Origin: Pseudomonas palleroniana
GTDB taxonomy: Bacteria; Pseudomonadota; Gammaproteobacteria; Pseudomonadales; Pseudomonadaceae
Direction of reading: 5' to 3'
DNA: 64,000 nt
Assembly (NCBI RefSeq): GCF_003031675.1
Contig: NZ_PYWX01000048.1
Location: 1 to 64,000, forward strand
The position numbers and the translations under genes were made by a program. The notes under the pieces are model-generated. The model was given only the letters and a program-made list of their open reading frames with translations, did not search any database and was not told the DNA's origin. This document shows positions 57,101-63,983 of the stretch, in pieces (positions within the stretch are counted from its first letter, which is position 1; each line of letters starts with the position of its first letter).

Positions 57101-57913
57101 GAACGTGTGGCGCTGGAACACGAATTGCGCCGCGCCATGGAGCGCGACGAACTGAGCCTGTACTACCAACCAAAACTCAGCCTTTCGACGCAAGAAGTGA
57201 TCGGCGCCGAAGCGCTGATTCGCTGGCACCACCCGACCTTCGGCGATGTCCCGCCTGAACACTTCATCGCCCTGGCCGAAGAGAACGGCATGATCTTGCA
57301 GATCGGCGATTGGGTCCTGGAGCAAGCCTGCCGCCAGATGCATCTGTGGAAAGAAGCCTTCGAAGACTTCGGCCCACTCTCTGTCAACCTTGCCGGCGCA
57401 CAGTTGCGCCATCCCAACCTGCTGGGGCGCATTGAACAGCTGCTACGCGACTACCGCCTGGAGCCGGGACGCCTGCAATTGGAGATCACCGAGAACTTCA
57501 TCATGAGCCAGGCCGAAGAAGCGCTGGAGGTGCTGCATCAACTCAAGCGCCTGGGCGTACAGTTGGCCATTGATGACTTCGGCACCGGCTACTCGTCCCT
57601 CAGCTACCTCAAGCGCCTGCCGCTGGACTTCCTGAAGATCGACCAGTCCTTCGTGCGCGGCCTGCCCGATGACCCTCACGATGCCGCCATCGTGCGCGCC
57701 ATCATTGCCCTGGGCCACAGCATGCAATTCACCATCATCGCCGAAGGCGTGGAGAACCCCGCGCAGCAAGCCTTCCTGGCCGCCGAGGGCTGTGAGCAAA
57801 TGCAAGGCTACATCGTCAGCCTACCCCTGCCGCCGGAGCTTTTTGCCGCAAGCCACCTTCACCTGCGTGTTTCAGAGTTTTCGGATGGCACAGCGGAGAA
57901 TCCATCGTTATAA
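54173..57913 (+). CDS. rmcA: Multi-PAS GGDEF-EAL c-di-GMP enzyme (RmcA-like)
   Basis: Membrane sensor of 1246 residues. Order: signal peptide (to about 20), periplasmic SBP_bac_3 domain (25-245), membrane helix (about 265-285, LPAVLLLSTVLAIVIRI), four PAS-type segments (about 300-800), GGDEF domain with intact GGDEF at about 885, EAL domain with EALIR at about 1013 and intact DDFGTGYSSL loop. Length, domain order and position next to rpoD match P. aeruginosa RmcA, a redox-sensitive phosphodiesterase affecting biofilms. Start MPRLPTV at 54173 gives a proper signal peptide; an open frame from 53960 is rejected because it overlaps rpoD. Confidence 0.93.
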   Translation: MPRLPTVLLLSLLTWTATAGALTLSDDERSWLADHQELRLGVDASWPPFEYRDENGRYQGLAADYVRLIQDRLGVRINLIEPANWTAVLEQAKHNQLDLLPGIMSTPERQSYMAFTRPYLDFPIVILAHVGGAKPRDLKGLYGLKIAVVENYAPHELLRTHHPDLNLVAMPNVSSTLQALATDEVDAVVGDLASSVWSLRQLKLDGLYVSGETPYRYQLAMGVPRDEKILVGILDKVLADLSPDETDAIQQHWVGSVADHRTFWVDLLTYGLPAVLLLSTVLAIVIRINRRLSSEISRRVALEQELRSSEYHYRGLVESLSAIAWEASITDFTYSYVSPHAEDLLGYPRAHWLIPGFWRNIIHPADLTRAEAYCYRETRANRDHSVDYRVITADGRCLWVRDIVSLIEHGHEPVLRGLMIDISDAKRTEEALQLSEQKFASVFQQCPDILVIARMSDGCLLEVNKAFEDQIGLTAEEVVGKTATELNIWGVQGVGPDLLQRAQNTSIRNLEMTFLRSNGQAFTGLISAEPFQLDTTAALVVVVRDISQLKETQQQLQTSEEKFAKAFHASPDGLLLSRQRDGVLIEVNEGFSRLTGFTSATLDQSSLDLGIWVDLNERKHMLELMQRDGFVRDFICHIRRADGLIRLCELSSRPLPIGGEDCMLTIARDITERQLMQEKLQQAATVFESTAEGVLITDTRQNISAVNRAFSEITGYSEAEALGQTPRLLASGLHDSAFYAAMWHQLTAHGHWQGEISNRRKNGELYPSWLTISAVRNREQLITHFVAVFADISSLKHAQARLDYQAHHDPLTGLPNRTLFENRLQAALNTQQEIGNQGAVLFLDLDRFKHINDSLGHPIGDLLLKDIAVRLKEQLRDIDTVARLGGDEFIILLPGLQQASDAEHLANKLLACFTPPFQAGEHEFFITASIGTSLYPQDGTDVATLVKNADAAMYRSKAKGRNRVESYTRDLTAQANERVALEHELRRAMERDELSLYYQPKLSLSTQEVIGAEALIRWHHPTFGDVPPEHFIALAEENGMILQIGDWVLEQACRQMHLWKEAFEDFGPLSVNLAGAQLRHPNLLGRIEQLLRDYRLEPGRLQLEITENFIMSQAEEALEVLHQLKRLGVQLAIDDFGTGYSSLSYLKRLPLDFLKIDQSFVRGLPDDPHDAAIVRAIIALGHSMQFTIIAEGVENPAQQAFLAAEGCEQMQGYIVSLPLPPELFAASHLHLRVSEFSDGTAENPSL

Positions 57914-57928
57914 TCCGCGACCTGTTAA

Positions 57929-58005
57929 GGGCCTATAGCTCAGTTGGTCAGAGCAGAGGACTCATAATCCTTTGGTCCACGGTTCGAGTCCGTGTGGGCC
58001 CACCA
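57929..58005 (+). tRNA. tRNA-Ile2 (anticodon CAU, lysidine-modified)
   Basis: A 77-base cloverleaf with encoded CCA: acceptor GGGCCTA pairs with TGGGCCC, the D-arm is AGCTCAGTTGGTCAGAGCA, the anticodon loop CTCATAA has CAT at 57963-57965, and the T-loop is GGTTCGAGTCC. The C4-G69 and C5-G68 pairs are the known recognition elements for TilS and are absent from elongator tRNA-Met, so isoleucine identity is favoured. It would read AUA codons. The 3' end adjoins an integrase gene and is the probable attachment site. Confidence 0.9.
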
Positions 58006-58010
58006 CCTTC

Positions 58011-58031
58011 AAAGCCGCGTATTACGCGGCT
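58011..58031 (+). terminator. Terminator after the tRNA
   Basis: AAAGCCGCG, a TATTA loop and CGCGGCTTTT, then TTCGCTTT, 5 bases after the tRNA CCA. Confidence 0.85.
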
Positions 58032-58062
58032 TTTCGCTTTCTGGGGCGTTGCGAATTTTAGC

Positions 58063-59136
58063 CTACCCGCCTTCAAATTTCGTCAATGTGTCCACAATGT
58101 GTCCACGCATACCTGCAAGGGGGTTCAGCCTGACCACATCCGCGAGGTGTCCAGGACTGAAATGGGCGTACTTCTGAGTCATAGCCAAAGTGGCATGGCC
58201 AAGCACTCGCTGCAGGGTAAGGATGTCGCCGCCATTGCGCATGTAGTGGCTGGCGAAGGTATGCCGCAGGACGTGTGTCAGTTGACCGTCTGGCAGATCG
58301 AGGCCCAGCTGGTCGACCACTTTTCGAAAGATGTTGTAACCGGGCCGGAATGGTAGTGCTGCCTGCAGGCGCTTTTCGAATTCAGTGGTGATCGGCACCG
58401 AGCGGTTCTTGCTGGACTTCGTTTTGAGATAATTGATCAGACCATCACGCACCTGGCGCGGTTGCAGCCCTTCGGCTTCACCCCAGCGCGCCCCCGTCGA
58501 CAAGCAGACCTCCGCGATCAACCCAGCGTCTGAGTCCTCCACCGCCAACGCATCGAGCAGTGGCTTGATCTCGTCGGCTTCAAGGTAGGCCATCTCGGTT
58601 TCGTCAAACTTGAGCTTGCGCACCAGCGCCAGCGGGTTCTCCCCTGTCCACTCCCCCAGCCTAGCCAGCTCGTTGAACACAGCCCGCAAGTAAGCCAGTT
58701 CATGATTAAGCATATTCGCGCTGATCGGCTTTCCCTTACCTTCAGCCTGGCTGAATCCACGACCTGGTGTTGCCCTGGTGTGCTTACCCTCTGCCCGCTC
58801 TGCGCGGTAGGTCGCAAAGTGGGATGAGCTGAAGCTATGGGCTTTGGGGTTTCCCATCCGCTCCGCCATAGCTAGGAGAAGCTGCAGACGTTCGTCCCCT
58901 GTCTTGAGGTTTTGGCCGTGCAGCTTGTGCCACAGCTTCATCAGATCGGAGAGTGAACGATCGTCTCGCTTCGTGGGCGCTTCGAACTCCCCACGCGAAC
59001 CGTCGCCCATCACCCGCCGCTCCACGTGCACCGCCTCGTTCTTCGAAGCAACACGCTTGCGGAAACGCGGCCCGTTGCGCCCCTCAGGGCGACAGTCGAC
59101 CAGCCATACACCTGATGGAAGTTTTTTTATGGCCAT
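58063..59136 (-). CDS. int: Tyrosine site-specific integrase
   Basis: Phage-type recombinase of 357 residues pointing at the tRNA 58 bases away. The catalytic set is visible: Arg in TGARWGEAEGL, Lys in LKTKSSKNRSVP, HxxR in THVLRHTFASH, His in VLGHATLAMTQ, and the nucleophile Tyr in KYAHFSPGH. The N-terminal arm-binding and core-binding domains occupy about 1-165. It starts 3 bases after the stop of the XRE gene, so the two are co-transcribed. P2-family-like. It inserts the element at the tRNA-Ile2 3' end, leaving a functional tRNA. Confidence 0.93.
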   Translation of the reverse strand: MAIKKLPSGVWLVDCRPEGRNGPRFRKRVASKNEAVHVERRVMGDGSRGEFEAPTKRDDRSLSDLMKLWHKLHGQNLKTGDERLQLLLAMAERMGNPKAHSFSSSHFATYRAERAEGKHTRATPGRGFSQAEGKGKPISANMLNHELAYLRAVFNELARLGEWTGENPLALVRKLKFDETEMAYLEADEIKPLLDALAVEDSDAGLIAEVCLSTGARWGEAEGLQPRQVRDGLINYLKTKSSKNRSVPITTEFEKRLQAALPFRPGYNIFRKVVDQLGLDLPDGQLTHVLRHTFASHYMRNGGDILTLQRVLGHATLAMTQKYAHFSPGHLADVVRLNPLAGMRGHIVDTLTKFEGG

Positions 59137-59139
59137 GAG

Positions 59140-59376
59140 TTACACCGGACTCACCTGGCCGATCTCCACAGCAGTTCTACCAGTGGTCAGCCAGAGCGCG
59201 TATTTCGTGAGTTGTGGGTGGTTGGCCACGACCAGGAACGGCGCCAGTGCTACTTCCGTAATTCCCGCCTCATATTTCTTCCAGGTACTCAGGCTGAACC
59301 CCAGCAGTTGGCAGAACTCACCCTGTGTCATCCCTTCCTTAGATCGAATCGCCTTCATCTTGGCCGGCATATCCAT
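59140..59376 (-). CDS. XRE-family phage repressor-like protein
   Basis: Small helix-turn-helix protein of 78 residues; the motif MTQGEFCQLLGFSLSTWKKYEAG spans residues 16-38. A GAGGAG site precedes the start. It is transcribed leftward with int and is divergent from the Cox-like gene, with two palindromic operators between. It is probably the repressor of the lysogenic switch, or a Cro equivalent. Confidence 0.78.
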   Translation of the reverse strand: MDMPAKMKAIRSKEGMTQGEFCQLLGFSLSTWKKYEAGITEVALAPFLVVANHPQLTKYALWLTTGRTAVEIGQVSPV

Positions 59377-59390
59377 GCACTACTCCTCGC

Positions 59391-59419
59391 TTGACAGGTT
59401 CCAATATTGGAACCATCAT
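59391..59419 (+). promoter_or_regulatory. Predicted rightward early promoter of the element
   Basis: A perfect TTGACA (59391-59396), 17 bases and CATCAT (59414-59419). The spacer is occupied almost exactly by the first palindromic operator, so repressor binding would block it. It drives the Cox-like and primase genes. Confidence 0.6.
59397..59414. promoter_or_regulatory. Palindromic operator O1
   Basis: GGTTCCAATATTGGAACC is a perfect 18-base palindrome in the divergent repressor/Cox-like region, overlapping the rightward promoter spacer. Its size suits a dimeric XRE repressor. Confidence 0.75.
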
Positions 59420-59420
59420 T

Positions 59421-59438
59421 GGTTCCACATATGGAACT
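59421..59438. promoter_or_regulatory. Palindromic operator O2
   Basis: GGTTCCACATATGGAACT shares the GGTTCCA half-site with O1 and differs from a perfect palindrome at the outer end. Its centre is 24 bases from the O1 centre. Confidence 0.7.
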
Positions 59439-59470
59439 TTGGTCCCCAATATTTGCGAGAGGTTAACAGA

Positions 59471-59797
59471 ATGCAGATCGTAATCGACACGCCATACATC
59501 ACCGTTGGTGAGTACGCCCGGCGCTCCGGACAGTCCGATACAGCGATTCGTCGTGAGATTGAACAAGGCCGCTACATCATTCGCCCCAAAACTGAGGGCT
59601 CCAAGTCGGCCGTGTTGATCAACATGGTTCATCTGGCTATTGAAGCAGCCGAACAGGCAGAGCGCCTGCAAAAAGCATTGTCAGCAGTCACCAAGGAGGT
59701 TCCAGAAGACGGAGCGTTAATCTCCGCAAAGAATGCAGCGAAGCTGGCCGGGCAAGTAAGAGCAGCCAAAAACCCCAAGACAACCAATCAGCACTAA
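59471..59797 (+). CDS. Cox-like excisionase/regulator
   Basis: A 108-residue protein whose N-terminal half (ITVGEYARRSGQSDTAIRREIEQGRYIIRPK) resembles the MerR/Cox-type winged helix of P2-family directionality factors. The C-terminal part is helical and Ala/Lys-rich. First gene rightward of the operators, which suits an early switch or excision protein. It is not a close match to any excisionase that I can name. The frame is open far upstream, but the ATG at 59471 is the first after the promoter. Confidence 0.6.
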   Translation: MQIVIDTPYITVGEYARRSGQSDTAIRREIEQGRYIIRPKTEGSKSAVLINMVHLAIEAAEQAERLQKALSAVTKEVPEDGALISAKNAAKLAGQVRAAKNPKTTNQH

Positions 59798-59806
59798 GGG
59801 GTGGCC

Positions 59807-62497
59807 ATGAGTAAGCGCTTAACCGCCGACGACTTCGACAAAATCTACATGGAGGACGTGATACCCGCCCTCAAGAACGACCGCGACCTGGACTTTCTGG
59901 CCAAAGACGAGTCCACCGATTACTACAACAAGGGCGTATGCCCGGGCTGTGGCAAACGCTCGCTCTACATCAGCAAACAGAAGCCGTTTCAGCTCAAATG
60001 CAACCGCCTGAACAACTGCCAGTTCGAAGAAAAAACCCGCGATCGCTACAGGGACCTGTTTGAAAACCTGAGCGAGCGTTTTCCAACGAGCGCCGATAAT
60101 CCGAACGCTACCGCCGACGCATACCTACAGCGTAGCCGTGGCTTTGATACCGCACGTATCGCCGGTTGGTACGACCAGGCCCGCAGGCAGATGGCTGACG
60201 GCTCCTATGCGGCCACAGTGCGTTTTCCGCTGTGCGATGGGTACTGGGAGCGCATCATCGACGCGCGCGCCGTAGTAGCGAACAAAGGCGACAAGGCCGG
60301 CATTCGCAAGGGCATGAAGTACAAGGGCGAAGGTTGGGAGCCGAAGGGCCAAGCCTACGAGAAAGACGACCTGGTCTTCATCGTGGAAGGGATCTTCCAC
60401 GCCATCGCTTTATGGCTTGCCGGCTATAAGGCGATCGCGGCCATCAGCTGCAACAACTTCCCCTGGCAGATCATCGAAGCGAACCAAGGCAAGGGCGTGC
60501 GGTGGGTGATCGCCCTCGATGACGATCACGCGGGTCATGAAGTAATACCCAAGTACCGTGAACGCCTGGCCAAGATGAAGGAAAGCTGCCAGGTCGCACT
60601 GACCGGTGCCCGCGATTGGGATGACGTCTATCGAGACGGTCAGCTCGATAACGTGTTCATTGATGAAGCGCTGTATCAGGGGCGACTGTTCTGCGCCAGT
60701 TCGGCAATGAAAAAGGCCTACTTGCTTTACATGCGCCGGTCGCGCCCTTTTTTCCTGGTCGAGTTTGAACACTGCCTGTTTTCAGCGCGGGTAAACACGT
60801 CCGAGCTGCAGAAGGATATGGACGACATGCCGCGTAAAGCAGGCGAGGAACCGACCGGGTATCAAACCGAATTCGCCAAGCACACGACCATCAACCAGGT
60901 CGCCAACTGCGTGCCGCGCTTTGAGTACCTGGAGCGTGACGCAATAAGCGGTGAGCAACGCTACTTCTTTCGCTTCGACTTCTCAAACCGCCGCCTGAAC
61001 TGCACGGAGCCACTGCCACCCAGCGCAATCACAGAGCCGCGAGGCTTCGCCAAAGCACTCCTGGAGCGCACGCCAGGCGGCATGTTTGAGGGCGGAGAAA
61101 AGGTATTGGGCATGCTCAAGAGCGAGTGGCTACGCAATCCCACCGTGGTCCGGACCTTGCCCTTTGTCGGGTATGACGAGGTGACCGGTGCCTACTGCTA
61201 TCCCGGATTTGGCTTCCACAAGGGCAAGGCGATCCAGGTGAACGATCATGGTTTTCTCAATATCAAGGGGCAAGGTTTGAAGACTTCCGCCCGTAGTTTT
61301 CCGATGCACCGCGGCGAGTCATTCGATCCGTCCTGGTTCAATGACTTCAAATCAGCGTTTGGGCTCAACGGGCTGGCCAGTCTCGCCTGGTGGACTGGCT
61401 CACTATTCGCAGAGCAGATCCGGACGGTTCAACAGGGGTGGGCATTCCTGGAGCTGACCGGAGAGGCGGGAGCGGGCAAATCTACTCTCATTCGGTTTCT
61501 GTGGCGGCTGGTGGGTCGCAAGAACGAGGAAGGGATCAAACCTAGCGGTTCAGGCGCATCCGCCATCGGCCTGCTGCGTTCGCTGTCCGCCGTAAGCAAC
61601 CTGCCCGTGGTGCTGATTGAGTCTGACAAAGAAACCACCGATTCCATGGGCCGCACGGTAATCGTCCAGTACAGCTGGGACGAGATTAAGCCTCTGTTCG
61701 ACCTGAACGCCAAACTACGTGTGACCGGCGTAAAGACAGGTAACAGTGACACCGATGCTCTGATCTTTCGCGGTGCTATCTGCATTTCACAGAACACCAT
61801 GGTGGAAGGGTCAGAGGCGATCATCACCCGTATCGGGTACTTCCATATGACGTGTGATCACCACACGCCTGCGTTGAAGGAAGTAGCGGACGCTCTCAAG
61901 GCAATGCCGGTCGAACAATTGTCCGGCTACCTACCTGCAGTGCTGTGCCAGGAAAGCGCCTGGTTACAACGTTACTTCGACGCATACCGCGACTGCGAAC
62001 GTCGCTTTCTGGCTCTCGGTGGTGTCAGCCATGCACGGATCGTACAGGTCCATGCGCAGATACTGGCTGCAGCAATGGCCACTCAACCCCTGTTTCCTGA
62101 TTGGTCCGATCGTGACATGGAGAACCTGGCCAAGCACCTGGATGCCCGAGCGCTCGATCGACAGCAAACACTTTCCGCCGAACACAAGACTGCAGCCCTG
62201 TTCTGGCAGGCCTATCACTACCTGAACGAGCAGGTCATCACGATCGAGGACAGCGACGGTCGGCGCCAAGAAACACGGGAAACCCTCAACCACAGCTCTG
62301 ACAAAGGTCTGATCGCTATCAACATTCAGCATTTCCAGACTGCGTGTCGGGCAGCAGGCCTTGAAGCGCTGCCAACAATCCTTCTGCAAAAAGCCCTGAA
62401 ACAGAGCCGGACTCATCCCTTCTTGGAAACCCGGAAATGCCACTCCCGCATTGAACAGCGCTCGCTGAACTGCTGGGTGTTTAAGAAGGCTGGATAG
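59807..62497 (+). CDS. Phage/satellite primase-helicase with zinc finger, TOPRIM and ATPase domains
   Basis: Replication protein of 896 residues. N-terminal zinc-binding C45-X2-C48-X16-C65-X5-C71; a DnaG-type TOPRIM region (about 190-260) with VFIVEGIFHAIALW and VIALDDDHAG; a central region of unknown fold; a C-terminal ATPase with Walker A TGEAGAGKST at about 550 and a Walker B-like LPVVLIESDKE near 605. Start at ATG 59807 follows AAGGGG by 5 bases. It presumably starts DNA replication of the element, likely at the repeat cluster just downstream. The gene starts 9 bases after the Cox-like gene. Confidence 0.85.
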   Translation: MSKRLTADDFDKIYMEDVIPALKNDRDLDFLAKDESTDYYNKGVCPGCGKRSLYISKQKPFQLKCNRLNNCQFEEKTRDRYRDLFENLSERFPTSADNPNATADAYLQRSRGFDTARIAGWYDQARRQMADGSYAATVRFPLCDGYWERIIDARAVVANKGDKAGIRKGMKYKGEGWEPKGQAYEKDDLVFIVEGIFHAIALWLAGYKAIAAISCNNFPWQIIEANQGKGVRWVIALDDDHAGHEVIPKYRERLAKMKESCQVALTGARDWDDVYRDGQLDNVFIDEALYQGRLFCASSAMKKAYLLYMRRSRPFFLVEFEHCLFSARVNTSELQKDMDDMPRKAGEEPTGYQTEFAKHTTINQVANCVPRFEYLERDAISGEQRYFFRFDFSNRRLNCTEPLPPSAITEPRGFAKALLERTPGGMFEGGEKVLGMLKSEWLRNPTVVRTLPFVGYDEVTGAYCYPGFGFHKGKAIQVNDHGFLNIKGQGLKTSARSFPMHRGESFDPSWFNDFKSAFGLNGLASLAWWTGSLFAEQIRTVQQGWAFLELTGEAGAGKSTLIRFLWRLVGRKNEEGIKPSGSGASAIGLLRSLSAVSNLPVVLIESDKETTDSMGRTVIVQYSWDEIKPLFDLNAKLRVTGVKTGNSDTDALIFRGAICISQNTMVEGSEAIITRIGYFHMTCDHHTPALKEVADALKAMPVEQLSGYLPAVLCQESAWLQRYFDAYRDCERRFLALGGVSHARIVQVHAQILAAAMATQPLFPDWSDRDMENLAKHLDARALDRQQTLSAEHKTAALFWQAYHYLNEQVITIEDSDGRRQETRETLNHSSDKGLIAINIQHFQTACRAAGLEALPTILLQKALKQSRTHPFLETRKCHSRIEQRSLNCWVFKKAG

Positions 62498-62609
62498 CTT
62501 CGCCAGACGGGAGGAGAGAGCAGCTGGAACAGCCTGGGAAAGAAGCAGCCGCATTTCTGTGTAATCCCTTAAATCATCTGGAATAACTGGAATGAATAGG
62601 AATACATCA

Positions 62610-62918
62610 ATGAATACAGTCAGTTACAGACACTCAGCAAGACATATACCACTGGAAGGAGCCGGAAGAAATTTCATTCCATTACCTTCCACCAACCTTC
62701 CACTTTTGGGGGTTTGCTGTGAATTGGCTGCAGCCCAGGCACTGCGCGGCCTGCAGCTGAATGGCGTGCTGATCACCTTCCACCACCTTCCATCCCCAGT
62801 GGAAGGAGCAAAAAGATTCTCAGGCCAGCAAATACGCGGGTTTGAGAGCGTCCGCCCTTACGTCCTTCCGGTTATTCCAGACGGGCGGGGGGTACACACA
62901 ACGCAGGAGGTCGACTGA
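62610..62918 (+). CDS. Small hypothetical ORF overlapping the repeat cluster
   Basis: A possible 102-residue protein (108 if begun at ATG 62592) whose TGA overlaps the ATG of the next gene. A weak GGA lies before the start. The middle of the ORF is made of the repeated CCTTCCA words, so the open frame may be incidental to a non-coding origin. No family is recognised. Confidence 0.3.
   Translation: MNTVSYRHSARHIPLEGAGRNFIPLPSTNLPLLGVCCELAAAQALRGLQLNGVLITFHHLPSPVEGAKRFSGQQIRGFESVRPYVLPVIPDGRGVHTTQEVD
62653..62806. repeat. Iteron-like repeat cluster, candidate replication origin
   Basis: CCTTCCA occurs at 62685, 62696, 62776 and 62786, in two pairs phased 11 and 10 bases apart, each preceded by A. 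The inverse TGGAAGGAGC occurs at both ends (62653 and 62800). GGAAT repeats at 62580, 62589 and 62599 lie just left. Phased pairs flanked by inverted copies, directly after a primase-helicase gene, resemble origins bound by their own replication protein. Function inferred. Confidence 0.55.
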
Positions 62919-63163
62919 TGAACATCCGTTACACCGTAAACAGCGAACCAGGTGCGATGCAGTTGCCAGCGACATACCTACTGGTCGCAAAAGCCGAGGA
63001 TCTGGCCGAACTGGTTGCCAGCGACTTCTGGCGCAAGCACAGCAACCCGCCCAGGTCATGCGAAGTGCACCTGGAAGGCGTCGATGGAGTGGATTTAGGA
63101 AAGTTTGAGGTTCAGAGCGAGACACGCCCGGTGTTCACCGCCAAAGCAGTGACCCAGGGTTGA
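62918..63163 (+). CDS. Hypothetical protein of the element
   Basis: An 81-residue protein with no recognised family. A strong GGAGG lies 8 bases before the ATG, which makes translation likely. It is moderately acidic with no membrane segment. Confidence 0.65.
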   Translation: MNIRYTVNSEPGAMQLPATYLLVAKAEDLAELVASDFWRKHSNPPRSCEVHLEGVDGVDLGKFEVQSETRPVFTAKAVTQG

Positions 63164-63225
63164 AAGAGACGGTGCCGAGGAGCTGCAACTCCCCGACACC
63201 AACCACCAAACGAAGGAGAGGCAAT

Positions 63226-63459
63226 ATGCAAGCACCTACACCGAACGGCAGCGGTTTGAAGGCTACCACAACGTCACCGCAGCTGCAGGCGGTCGCACTG
63301 GTGGGTGGCGCCCTGATTGGCTTCCTGGTCATGAAAACGCCAGAAGCACGGAGCGAGCTGGAGAGCGTCACCGCCCGCAGCGTGAGCGACCTGTCAGCCC
63401 AGGACGCCCGAATCATTCAGGAACTGTTGGCAACGCACCTGCCCGCCCCCAAGGTTTGA
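63226..63459 (+). CDS. Small membrane protein of the element, hypothetical
   Basis: A 77-residue protein with one hydrophobic helix at about residues 22-37 (VALVGGALIGFLVM) and a polar C-terminal half. GGAGAG precedes the ATG at 63226; an earlier in-frame ATG at 63160 lacks a site. Role unknown. Confidence 0.6.
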   Translation: MQAPTPNGSGLKATTTSPQLQAVALVGGALIGFLVMKTPEARSELESVTARSVSDLSAQDARIIQELLATHLPAPKV

Positions 63460-63471
63460 AGGAGTACCATC

Positions 63472-63720
63472 ATGCAAGAAGAAATCAGCAACTCCCGCAA
63501 CGCAGATAAATTTGTCGTCCGCCTGCCTGATGGGCTGCGCGAGAAAATTTCAAGTCTGGCAACAAACAACGATCGCAGCATGAATTCGGAAATTGTGAAC
63601 CGCTTAAAACGCTCAATCGTTGTTGAGGAATTGGCCGAAGAACAGACCAAAATGATCGGAATATTGCTCCGCCGCATTGAAGAACTTGAGGCTGATGCAA
63701 AAGTTAAGGAGGTCGCGTAA
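63472..63720 (+). CDS. Arc-family ribbon-helix-helix DNA-binding protein
   Basis: An 82-residue protein with the Arc/MetJ core DKFVVRLPDGLREKISSLATNNDRSMNSEIVNRL (residues about 10-43). The beta-strand FVVRLP gives the DNA contacts. Arc-type regulators are common in temperate phages of the D3 and P22 groups. It is preceded by GGAG and overlaps the next gene by one base (TAATG). Base composition is more AT-rich than the core genome. Confidence 0.82.
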   Translation: MQEEISNSRNADKFVVRLPDGLREKISSLATNNDRSMNSEIVNRLKRSIVVEELAEEQTKMIGILLRRIEELEADAKVKEVA

Positions 63721-63983
63721 TGTTTATTGACGGAAACTATATATCCATTACAGATATTGAAATTGATGAAGCTCGACGGCAGTTGGCTATCACTGCTGAT
63801 TTTTCCTTACGTGAGGCTACACAGCAGCTCTACCATGACCCCGGAACTGGCTTGATCGTAATTCCGATGCCAGCAGACCTTTTTGTCATGGGGTTTGAGA
63901 GTAAATCAGGAAAAAGAAAATTTGGCGTTGTTAGAATGAACTCAATAAAAAACAAAATAGCCCAAAGTAAACACCACACATAA
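63720..63983 (+). CDS. Hypothetical protein coupled to the Arc-like gene
   Basis: An 87-residue protein with no recognised family; the ATG overlaps the stop of the Arc-like gene, so the two are probably an operon. The C-terminus is Lys/Asn-rich and the DNA is AT-rich, consistent with a transferred element. The element continues past the window. Confidence 0.6.
   Translation: MFIDGNYISITDIEIDEARRQLAITADFSLREATQQLYHDPGTGLIVIPMPADLFVMGFESKSGKRKFGVVRMNSIKNKIAQSKHHT

Noticed and set aside
57929..58005. Elongator tRNA-Met identity for the CAU tRNA
   Set aside because: The acceptor has C4-G69 and C5-G68, as in lysidine-modified tRNA-Ile2, rather than the U4/A5 of elongator tRNA-Met. The anticodon-stem element U29-A41 is not matched, so some doubt remains.
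58844..59470. Long rightward frame extending the Cox-like gene upstream through int, the repressor and the operators
   Set aside because: It is antisense to int and the XRE gene, and the early promoter and operators lie inside it; only the part from 59471 is plausible.
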